Of a DNA stretch of 64,000 nt, positions 30,701 through 35,089 are shown piece after piece (within the stretch, counting starts at the first letter, position 1; each line of letters starts with the position of its first letter). The position numbers and the translations under genes are program-made. The notes under the pieces are model-generated. The model was not told where the DNA came from. It was given only the letters and a program-made list of their open reading frames with translations, and searched no databases. The DNA comes from Symbiodinium natans (Eukaryota > Sar > Dinophyceae > Suessiales > Symbiodiniaceae), in contig CAJNDS010002137.1 in NCBI GenBank assembly GCA_905221605.1, forward strand, positions 268,231-332,230. The letters are read 5' to 3'.

Positions 30701-31376
30701 ACACGTCCTTAACAACAAGTGCGACCCTTTCGTCCTGGAACCCATGATCACGAAGGTCACGAGTGATGATATGGTCAACAGTGATGTGATCCCCAAAGGC
30801 CTTTGACACAATGGTACTTGAGCCCCCCTTTTTGCGGGCTTGGGGAGCCAACATCTTTGCACGCTGACATACCTCGCAGAACGGATTCTTGGGCCTGTGC
30901 GAGAACAAGTGCTCAACAGATTTGGCTTCAGCTTTCACATCGGCCTCTGCAAGACTGCGGGCGTTTACTTCGTTGTCACTGTCAGGTTCAACATCGGGGT
31001 CTTCGAAGATAGTGAGGCTCAGGATTGGATTACCCTCCAGTCGGGCAACTTTGTTGTCAAGCTCCCTGACGTTCACTTTATCCTCAACCTTGACCCAAGA
31101 ACCTTCCCTGAACAACCAAGTAGATCTGACTTCGCATCTTGGAAACCTTGGTGTAGCAGTACGAAACGTCTTTGGTTTGTGTCCGACAATCAAGTACTTA
31201 GCATTTGGGTGCGAAACCCAACCTGGTCTTTTGAGCTTCTCTTTGGGGATATCTATCGGCGGCACCTCATTGATGGCTGCGGAGATCTCAGGATCGGGGT
31301 GCTCGACCACTGGATCTCGTTCCTCTGCTGCTCCTGCGAAAGCCTCGGCCGGCCCTATTGGGCGGCAGTTTTCTGA
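21762..31376 (-). CDS. pol: Pol polyprotein with multi-enzyme C-terminal extension
   Basis: Read by -1 frameshift from gag-pro. The frame is open from 31424, and the first shifted codon is at 31376. Residues below are counted from 31310. Integrase: zinc motif H134, H138, C145, C148; triad D179, D241, E272. Reverse transcriptase: about 660-900, with D767 and YVDD at 856-859. RNase H: about 1185-1405, with D1194, E1238 and D1332. The tail then holds: a 2OG-Fe(II) dioxygenase-like region (H1542-x-D1544, H1609, R1618); a Rossmann, cytosine-methyltransferase-like region (VEFCCSPNSKLG at 1671, LPCTGG at 1734, FELP at 1782); an SGNH-hydrolase-like region (D2029-S2030, WNGNE at 2104-2108, D2214 and H2217); a Tpt1/KptA-like region (about 2460-2700); an acidic linker; a zinc ribbon (C2833, C2836, C2847, C2850); and a Trp/Ser/Arg-rich end. 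The IN, RT and RNase H calls are firm; the tail domains are motif-based inferences. The stop is TGA at 21762-21764. Confidence 0.95.
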   Translation of the reverse strand, partial: SENCRPIGPAEAFAGAAEERDPVVEHPDPEISAAINEVPPIDIPKEKLKRPGWVSHPNAKYLIVGHKPKTFRTATPRFPRCEVRSTWLFREGSWVKVEDKVNVRELDNKVARLEGNPILSLTIFEDPDVEPDSDNEVNARSLAEADVKAEAKSVEHLFSHRPKNPFCEVCQRAKMLAPQARKKGGSSTIVSKAFGDHITVDHIITRDLRDHGFQDERVALVVKDVFTKFRYVYPSPTKSSDQCFEDLLHFLGQEDAVGVFYSDNAPELHAAIKSLGVRHVTSREYVDTNKSVIEREIRTILEGTRSNLVQAGLPDKLWPLAAQHHAMALNATKRLDNGIVPWEARYGEPFSGIMIPFGARVLYWNNPKQNIPASSKFAPTGVEGIFLGYHIQPGFVWKEEYLVTPVEGCDFAFEIGNFPILRSKRMELLPGDFTFPMRSEQLALQESLRKPTLADQDCSWGDTEGAGTRAPPGDSPDEPLPPPGVPDLDDSDLKDRLSEYLDQVAKENEDYVPEDVGAVEDWLGRDAPGSSKEATSTPKASSTLPRHDPKTMPDGKKVPKGYNWDGVRLVRDKKGSKRPPDTPSEFWHMYSKAQREADIERFERKKAREAEEDARKALRDSPAMPVIAEPDPEPHRDRMASLYWAKLGQVASEMFAVVARVVGPKEIESTPAAKEAMDREWKKLADKSCWLEKKVREYRDVAAEAKHKNVKAHFGKIFEICSVKGDELPDGHPQKKWKGRSVFQGNNVQDENHDHAIFAELGSSPASMEAGKIIDVFGSQPGYVKQQADGIAAYTQALFKGIETWVRLPRNRWPKEWSGYEDPVCPLRLALYGHPDSGGIWERYCTEQLESVGFTAVLPDIWHSVFYHAELDLLLVVYVDDFKMAGPQDKINKGWELIAKVIDMEPAEVLGRYFGCHHVEQNQVQLSREDHPFAYVFDKKHASPAADYQVRPNRKEDFWEVDAELAAVVRHHIYPRRKLYVPTQDDVSKFPHISRQRITVFDDGRDPIHDDLNQGGPADQSGWWTGRTYFPITEVSDEDFSHALAAKHNKPKRSKAEAKREARQSKFKSTESISQGKTPSMTVPVNVVYYDMRDFLVSCVDRYCELAKVDKKSLKHVATPFHENRVAKVLENNEPSGKLQPIASRVLMKVLFAARMARWDLLRATQALASRVTKWSRDCDVALHRLISYINSSLEVRMRGFIGDRIQDCKLWMFCDADHAGSHDSKSTSGCALYLVGPNTYFPLNAFSKKQTSITTSSTESEVVAANQGIRAQGLPSLSLWIFLWREVASRTASYQARPKTKPNQRENDIIARIDPELDEIRYGECRADGRSVSDLNGLKVHLSPKFAVQLLEDNQATITILLKGDSEKLRHTDRTQRISFAWIKQQFERNFFEMINVDTKEQVADIFTKPFADRGKWEHALRLIAHVDAPLQGGRQSKAHESDAHLINKPVVHAHPVVKPSGDPCAVAAELTKDRDFSTKALLRVAQIMYPNKTKRKMIKLDNRSYYHIFGQWSYGGMQGVTKATRRWPQIARFLNGVVQAHAPKDFTWNSVLLNSCTSASVHKDHGNAKDSMSFALSVGDFKDGELWFADPLVPSEDAIVRVGPNGKRLKGRAVSTLNKAIIFDPRKLHCVLPFTGTRFSIVAYTSRSQDALQDQELNSLKTLGFRLPPRAASAASAREYSRPLGFKRIIVEFCCSPNSKLGQDRSASQGCYVLRVTSEDDVLKDSTLTSVVQKISTLCDEGGASKPILVYASLPCTGGCPWNRMTPDSPKWEQRQELFCKLLKQFRKFIRKLKEYKPQVAFELPKDCDYWKWDHVQHMVNDFGLEFYRCDGCMLGITNYQGLPLRKAWTIASSIPLQRLAAHKCDRSHVHGESRGQDLKDSENYSHAMTDCIHIDWKSFCDRRSNYAACAQQQFSCDHKHVCTRKAEQTNALAACCILAAEFCAPDMEATNAGIVAPTEVLRQWWDRRLWETSLSSEYRTMAPFQEDEASVNNFYKYLPRPLACEYALSDVREAGLVAKIGKLTDQGLAMLQPESTRGRLRYLVIVADSTTTFLTEGNWKTDLLADIKANRGNAFPHHLGVEYIPTWGANLTRLVELAVGKVTQLERETGASGQVSIDLMMIWNGNEFVGERGLFLDPGFKSKTEWLRGYPHMAKGSWEFIGPKVLREIGKLADLQSRASVGTVLLTSATDAASYCLPRDWGTIMADLLDYAAQLGLAVKHFNTPASQIRKFDHFHFQEDSAYRLQLLRWLGFTARIMVLRHQCSFFKEADIDLILQNYGHVSKPNVKFAVDVQVEEKLLNHFRKGRVAPTYQPLVEADPWDDIYFQGPQEQFPDTAPNHFVHRDFKDHVHLGDGEYVTREDYDEMIKKSEENAPRPGEAVVVPSSSSTARETKEKLLARGEVYSRQRTDPESSAPKRAKKGPHEADYDEPIKSGYYTTDDDWCLVDMLGLDWDAIHLCPPEGEAEWVDILQDEMPNFKYVNIPQHHKTALSGIVRGKIVPGLQGDGLWCSTRRILEAWNKKTNKDYGLGMLLTVVKNDNRSRFQLRIDRNHPLAEYYGLGGYPTLIRANQGISKDAMKGVPDSTLAEAWFSMIPEAEMDVHSATWEGRPVLPLEKIPRRLYHRTYKDRAFAILDSCFIPGHHTANAFVYFADREVGPGENVPGVRSDRPVEIVINTMEALSQGAGLFYSRSDGVLCREAISGSTVLYIRDTRTDEILWSATDGPEGREEEENAPQVEEAESSGSMVVEAVGPLQEAQEERDVEHEEAPLVKEEFDVPILEEVESTVPELPPLRVRFNTDADVIEVSPSGRNRLTEGQLQVVPDEGMATRSTAPATQAPRPGWNRGITQVQCVSCGKLRLEGQHKCFHCGYYVTRGATQSAFRMWMARERSHVLDALAEQFGKGLWELDAAKIRQAAGTHDLRGQQSVDGRAIMLARQNLKGFMKHGYTSMVDKFDQDDTYAIHAIKGGWTRRRLTIQDCVACAYLPNQGRSREQRELGYGSNKAWENKKVNHEGLARMVFFDKNADDLVLAGLIDDPNLEPMGYAWLGNFMGVKEFARTIRVTRAVSHILTFTEGIIGIPDFDEEEHLAVFLAEILSENYGGAKETCRRMKESAEASRAAQARADARRTSQNAPRFGEADRDTNRGWSWSDNSWSQGDWHSSSSWRDRQWQDQGSWWSSGSRTTEHSRGPWRYDHRDRSW
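23210..23930 (-). other. Pol tail: Tpt1/KptA RNA 2'-phosphotransferase-like domain
   Basis: About residues 2460-2700. In order: LSGIVRGKI (family LRH box; Arg kept, His replaced by Gly), NDNRSRFQLRID (family K-x-R-F), LIRANQGIS (family R-A-x-Q-G-H-S; Arg kept, His replaced by Ile), RLYHRTY (family L-Y-H-G-T), then RSDRPVEIVI and FYSRSDGVL. The colinear set is convincing for the fold. Loss of two His residues suggests altered or absent tRNA-repair activity. Related folds transfer ADP-ribose from NAD+, so that role is possible too. Confidence 0.55.
24415..25270 (-). other. Pol tail: SGNH/GDSL-hydrolase-like domain
   Basis: About residues 2015-2300. YLVIVADSTTTFL recalls block I (Gly-Asp-Ser, here Ala-Asp-Ser), MMIWNGNEFV recalls block III (Gly-x-Asn-Asp, here Gly-Asn-Glu), and FDHFHFQ recalls block V (Asp-x-x-His). 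Esterase domains of this fold exist in some non-LTR retroelements. The call is tentative because block residues are not all canonical. Confidence 0.35.
25670..26320 (-). other. Pol tail: cytosine-methyltransferase-like Rossmann domain
   Basis: About residues 1665-1880. VEFCCSPNSKLG could be the SAM-binding loop, LPCTGGCPW resembles the Pro-Cys motif of C5-cytosine methyltransferases, and VAFELPKDCDYW could be the Glu motif. Spacing is compatible, but the Phe-x-Gly-x-Gly and Glu-Asn-Val motifs are not canonical. DNA methyltransferases carried by copia-type retroelements have been reported from Symbiodinium; whether this region is related is untested. It may instead be a divergent or inactive methyltransferase fold. 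Confidence 0.45.
26365..27080 (-). other. Pol tail: 2OG-Fe(II) dioxygenase-like domain
   Basis: About residues 1410-1648. The pattern is VHKDHGN (the H-x-D iron ligands), then GDFKDGELWFADP (strand and Gly-Glu-Leu turn), then DPRKLHCVLPFTGTRFSIVA, with the distal His ligand and the Arg that binds 2-oxoglutarate nine residues later. This is the AlkB/TET/JBP-type arrangement of the superfamily. All four expected residues are present, so an active fold is plausible. The substrate is unknown; DNA or RNA base oxidation is an inference. Confidence 0.6.
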
Positions 31377-31382
31377 AAACCC
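31348..31382 (-). promoter_or_regulatory. Programmed -1 ribosomal frameshift signal
   Basis: The sense heptamer G GGT TTT (31382-31376) fits X XXY YYZ in the gag-pro frame. It is followed by a 9-base spacer (CAGAAAACT) and a hairpin GCCGCCC-AATA-GGGC(C)GGC of seven pairs with one bulged C. The gag-pro stop TAG begins in the loop. Slipping one base back gives GGG TTT TCA and enters the pol frame, which is open from 31424. Heptamer, phase, spacing and structure all match the classical viral and retroelement signal. Confidence 0.85.
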
Positions 31383-34300
31383 TCGGACAAAACTGGTCGT
31401 CCGAGAGAACCTGAGGCTTCCTCCTTAGCGCTTGGAGCGGCCATTGCTCCTCCCCCTAGCACTGGGACCATACCTCTCATCCTACACCTTAGTCTTTGAC
31501 CATTGGGCGCAACAAAGTAAGGCGGCCTTTTGGGGTACCAGTGGAACTCATAACCGTCCTCCATGCACCTTCTGCCTACGGAGCAAACAGGAGGGGTGCT
31601 GTTGAGAACATAGAACTCTAGCTCTTTGCCAAACTCCGGGAAGTCGATCCTAACCGACTTGTCACCTTTGACGTTACCATTAGCAGTGATGAGATTCACT
31701 TGTCGTGTTGCATTGCCTACTGGCTCTTCGCCGAAGTACATAGCACGATCGGCTTCGCTGATAAGGTCCTCCTCGCTTCCTGTGTCAGCAAGGAATTCTA
31801 AGGGCGTGGCGATCCCTGGACAAGCGATCTCTGAGCTCTCAACAACGTGCTTGCACATCCCACACATGAGAGAATCAGGCTCATCACACTCTAAGTGGCA
31901 ATCGGTTTTCTCTCCCCCCTCATGCCGGGCAAGAAGCATCTTGAGTTCCCTTGCGTTCCTAATTGCAACCTGAAGGTCATTAGCGTCAGGCTTAGGGCAG
32001 TTTTCCGCATCAGCATAGCAAGTATTGTACCTGCGAACTTTGTAGGAATGTTTGTACCCCTTTCCCTCAAAGGGGATTTCCCTGACTTTGGGTTTGTCAG
32101 AAAACCTGACCTTCTTGTTTTGTTCTTTGATCTTGAAAACAGTCTTGCCGGTCCACGGCGTCCTATCGCCGGTTCCCCCTCTTCCCTCTTTCCAGTCCCA
32201 GTTCTCCTTTGCAATGTACGGAGAAATGGGAAGCGTCTTGATCACTTTGGCCTTACCCTTCAACCTTTCAAGAGCAACAGGACATGACACTTCGGGCTTG
32301 TACATAGTACTTCTGTACTTCAAATGGTGCCTAACAGCTTCACCCCTTTTGAAGTCTACTTCCCAGTAGTCTTCGTCCCCATCTTGTGGTTCACTCTCCT
32401 CAGGACCAGCTGAGGCTGCAGCCGCAAGCGAGATGCAGCATGCGGCCTTCCTGTCCTTTTCCTTAGAGCGTCCACGGCTTGGTTTCCTGCGCGTTGGCGC
32501 GGGTGACGGGGACCTTGGTTTGTCTGGGCCCTTAGGGGCCGGGGCTGCGTTTTCACCACCTGAGGGAGTAGGGCTCGGTTCCCTATGCAAGAAACGACAC
32601 TTATCTCCCCTAGTGCACTTTCCCTTCTTCCAAAACGTGCAGACCTGTTTCTTCTTCGGGGCAGTGCGAACAGGGGATTGCGAACGGGGTTTGTGCGAAA
32701 ACTTGCACTTGTCACCCCTGGTGCACTTACCCTTTTGAAAGTCGTAGCAAACTGGCTTTGGGCTTTGTGATCGGCTAGGTGATCTAGATCTGGATGGGGT
32801 CCTAGAGCGAGACCTTGACTTTGAATTAGACTGGCTACCGGCAGAGCGGTCCCTTCCGCGGCCACTCCTCGACGGAGGGCGTGTCGGCCTTCCGCCTTCA
32901 ACAACAGGAGCACCAAACTTGTCCCCATGAGACTTGGCGATTCTATCCCTGTTCTTGCGCATCCTTTCACGGGTCAACAAATCCCGGATTGACTTCAACA
33001 AGAACGCATAGGAGTGTGAGGCAGAACCCTCTTTCGCCCTGTCGTAGATTTCCAAATCATACTTCATTCTTGAGGACTTTCGGATTTGCCGAAGAAGGAT
33101 GTCACGCAGAACCATTTCTTCTGGGACATGACTCATGCCAGCAATGACTGATTCCCAATTGTGCAGAAATGTGGTTAGATCGTCACTATGCAGCGTAACC
33201 TTCAAAAGGTCTTCTACCGAGTAGAGCGATCCTACCTCTTCATTTGTCTTGAAGTACTGATCAAACATAAGCAAAACCTGGCGCCCTCGTACGGCACGTC
33301 CTTGAACCGCCTCGGTTTCCTTGAAAGTGAGTACCTGTCGAGATAACTCACCTTTGGCGACCTTAGTGAGAGCGGCTAGGATTTTGGTATCCAGCGTGAG
33401 GAACTTACCGGGTTCACGAAGCTTTTCATGATCAGCATTCTTAGAATACACCTCTAGAATCCAAGAGAAGGCTTCATCTGGTCTATCTGAAGCTGCCCTA
33501 ACTGCCTCCCGTGTTGCGGTTTTCCATGCACGGTAGGTTTCGGGGTTAGGGAAATCCGGCAGGCGGATGGTTTCAGCTTCTTTAACCTTTGGTTTGTCAT
33601 CTTCACCGCTTTTGTCTCCTTTAAGAAGCTTGGCGGCTTCAAGCAGCGCTTGCTGCGTCTGTGCGATTAAATCGGCTCCAGTAGCTGCCGGACCTCCCGG
33701 CGTGCCTGTTGGGGCCGCAAGACCAGGGGCTCCGGCGTTCAAACCACCACTAGAGGATCCTAGATTTGGGACGTTAGCTGATGCTGTTGGGGTCCCTGGG
33801 GCAGAAACCGGACCCTGTGGTCCCGTTGGAGTGGCAGTAGTTGCCACACCGCCAAAACTGAAGTTTGGAAACAATGCCCTGATGTTCATCGGAATCACAC
33901 TCGGATCTGAAAACTGAGGGGCACACGGAGCACTAAGCCCGGCGCTTGGCGCTGGAGCAACTGGGGCAGTGGCGCTGGGAAACTGAGCTTGCTGCGAGGG
34001 ATTGATACCTAAATTCCTGTCCTGTTCGAGCTGGAGCGCACGCTCCATTGATGACAATTCATCTTGGAGGGTCATGTTTTGAATCCTCATTTGCTCTTCA
34101 GTTTCCAGGGCTATACTGCGGTACCTTTTCATTGCCTCATCATGCTCTCTCCCAAACCATTCCCCAATCTCGTTAATGCTTTCCCTCTTGTTTTGTTCAG
34201 CCTCTTCAACCAGAGTTGTCCTGAGACGTGTGATTTGCGAACCAACATCGGAAAAATGTTCTGACTGAAAATTGATTATCTGGTTTTGTTGCTGGAGTTC

Positions 34301-34786
34301 TGAAAAGAGACCTTGGGTCCTCGCGACAAAGCTATACCTTTGGCTAGCAATTTCAGACTCAAGTCTAGCAACGACTTCCTCGTGCTGCCTGTTAGCCCTT
34401 TCTTCAACGTCTGCGATTTGTTGATCATGGGCTTCTTCAGCAGCTAGGCGGAACCTCTGGTGCCTGGACTCTGCTTCGTTCTCTAACTCAGTGAGGAGAA
34501 GTCTTGTTTGTTCAGGTGTTTCACCTATCATGATGTTCTGCTGAAACTGTTGTCGGTACATGTGGATCTGCGGAGCTCCTAGTCCTACGAAAGGAGAAGG
34601 TGCGTTTGGCGCAAACACATTAGCTGCCGCTGCATTCTCTTCCAGCACTAGGCCACGGCCATCCGTAGACGGTGGCATAGCCAAAGTGCCTGAGAGGTCC
34701 ATCTCCGCGGATTCTGCGTCTGTAAATCCGTCTGTACCGAGATCAGTTGCTACCTCGGTGGGGACCAGCTCGGGGCTGTCACCCAT
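31355..34786 (-). CDS. gag: Gag-protease protein
   Basis: 1,143 residues from ATG at 34786, 63 bases after the 5' LTR. Residues 95-260 are a long Gln/Glu-rich coiled coil, then a Pro/Ala/Gly linker (265-375) and a helical Gag-like core (405-620). An Arg/Ser-rich patch (640-680) leads into two CCCH zinc fingers of spacing C-x7-C-x5-C-x3-H (C680-H698 and C716-H734). These replace the usual CCHC knuckle for RNA binding. A retropepsin-like aspartic protease follows, with FLADTGSEEDLIS (Asp1001-Thr-Gly) and a later hydrophobic strand. Residues 805-885 resemble a stretch of Pol (934-1008). Protease fused to Gag and separated from Pol by a frameshift implies excess structural protein. The frame ends at TAG 31357-31355. 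Confidence 0.95.
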   Translation of the reverse strand: MGDSPELVPTEVATDLGTDGFTDAESAEMDLSGTLAMPPSTDGRGLVLEENAAAANVFAPNAPSPFVGLGAPQIHMYRQQFQQNIMIGETPEQTRLLLTELENEAESRHQRFRLAAEEAHDQQIADVEERANRQHEEVVARLESEIASQRYSFVARTQGLFSELQQQNQIINFQSEHFSDVGSQITRLRTTLVEEAEQNKRESINEIGEWFGREHDEAMKRYRSIALETEEQMRIQNMTLQDELSSMERALQLEQDRNLGINPSQQAQFPSATAPVAPAPSAGLSAPCAPQFSDPSVIPMNIRALFPNFSFGGVATTATPTGPQGPVSAPGTPTASANVPNLGSSSGGLNAGAPGLAAPTGTPGGPAATGADLIAQTQQALLEAAKLLKGDKSGEDDKPKVKEAETIRLPDFPNPETYRAWKTATREAVRAASDRPDEAFSWILEVYSKNADHEKLREPGKFLTLDTKILAALTKVAKGELSRQVLTFKETEAVQGRAVRGRQVLLMFDQYFKTNEEVGSLYSVEDLLKVTLHSDDLTTFLHNWESVIAGMSHVPEEMVLRDILLRQIRKSSRMKYDLEIYDRAKEGSASHSYAFLLKSIRDLLTRERMRKNRDRIAKSHGDKFGAPVVEGGRPTRPPSRSGRGRDRSAGSQSNSKSRSRSRTPSRSRSPSRSQSPKPVCYDFQKGKCTRGDKCKFSHKPRSQSPVRTAPKKKQVCTFWKKGKCTRGDKCRFLHREPSPTPSGGENAAPAPKGPDKPRSPSPAPTRRKPSRGRSKEKDRKAACCISLAAAASAGPEESEPQDGDEDYWEVDFKRGEAVRHHLKYRSTMYKPEVSCPVALERLKGKAKVIKTLPISPYIAKENWDWKEGRGGTGDRTPWTGKTVFKIKEQNKKVRFSDKPKVREIPFEGKGYKHSYKVRRYNTCYADAENCPKPDANDLQVAIRNARELKMLLARHEGGEKTDCHLECDEPDSLMCGMCKHVVESSEIACPGIATPLEFLADTGSEEDLISEADRAMYFGEEPVGNATRQVNLITANGNVKGDKSVRIDFPEFGKELEFYVLNSTPPVCSVGRRCMEDGYEFHWYPKRPPYFVAPNGQRLRCRMRGMVPVLGGGAMAAPSAKEEASGSLGRPVLSEGFQKTAAQ

Positions 34787-34837
34787 GCACTGAGTCGAAA
34801 CTCCAGGTCAGTGGTGCCGCAAGCTCCGGGGAGCCTA

Positions 34838-34849
34838 CGGCTGATAACC
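34838..34849 (-). other. Primer binding site, half-tRNA type (probable)
   Basis: Directly after the 5' LTR the sense strand reads GGTTATCAGCCG. Copia and Ty5 use an initiator-Met tRNA cleaved in the anticodon arm, whose site begins GGTTATG. This site differs at the anticodon and would pair with CGGCTGATAACC, an anticodon arm reading GAU (Ile) with a G-C/G-C stem. The exact primer is not proven. Confidence 0.55.
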
Positions 34850-34995
34850 TATAGTTTGGGAAATCCACCAGTTGTTAACCGTTAAGCCATGAGCAGGGGC
34901 GCGCCTAACCTTTTTACTCAGAGGGCTTGAGCGTCACAGGTAAGTGCAACATACATGGAAGCAAAAGTGGAGGGAATGCACAGATATAAAATACA
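34850..34995 (-). repeat. 5' LTR
   Basis: Identical to the 3' LTR over all 146 bp. The sense start TGTATTTTATATC contains the only TATA-like string, so the promoter, if in the LTR, would have an extremely short U3. On the opposite strand it carries CACAG|GTAAGT, a textbook 5' splice-site match. Confidence 0.95.
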
Positions 34996-35000
34996 GACCT
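34996..35000. repeat. Target site duplication GACCT, right
   Basis: Matches 21316-21320. In minus sense it reads AGGTC, which spans the likely exon edge AG|GTC of the neighbouring TPR-like exon. Confidence 0.95.
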
Positions 35001-35089
35001 GAATTGCGTGGGAAGCAGCCATCTTTGTGTAAAGGTCGCCCACATCGGCCAATATGTCCGCCAGCTCACGGCTCCCTGTCTCTCGATGC
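34999..35089 (-). CDS. TPR exon, first helix (at retroelement edge)
   Basis: Begins after AAAGCAG|G and reads RELADILADVGDLYTKMA. It ends at ATTCAG|GTC, exactly where the retroelement inserted. Before insertion the GTC would have continued into TAGGGTTTAGGG. Confidence 0.5.

Larger units (their letters stand above)
21321..34995 (-). mobile_element. Intact Ty1/copia LTR retrotransposon with giant Pol
   Basis: A 13,675-bp element on the minus strand bounded by identical 146-bp LTRs and a GACCT target duplication. In the sense direction it has a short leader, a gag-protease frame of 1,143 codons, a -1 overlap, a pol frame of about 3,200 codons, and a G-rich polypurine tract. Integrase precedes reverse transcriptase and RNase H, which is the Ty1/copia order. 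Both frames are uninterrupted and all recognisable catalytic residues of protease, integrase, RT and RNase H are present. Identical LTRs, a perfect duplication and intact frames indicate a young and possibly active copy. It is unusually long for the superfamily (commonly around 5-9 kb) because Pol has an extra multi-domain tail. It lies in the same orientation as the surrounding TPR-type exons and splits that locus. Confidence 0.95.

Noticed and set aside
31310-31310. Independent start of pol at 31310
   Set aside because: The codon there is GTG, the frame is open upstream to 31424, and a frameshift site explains pol expression.
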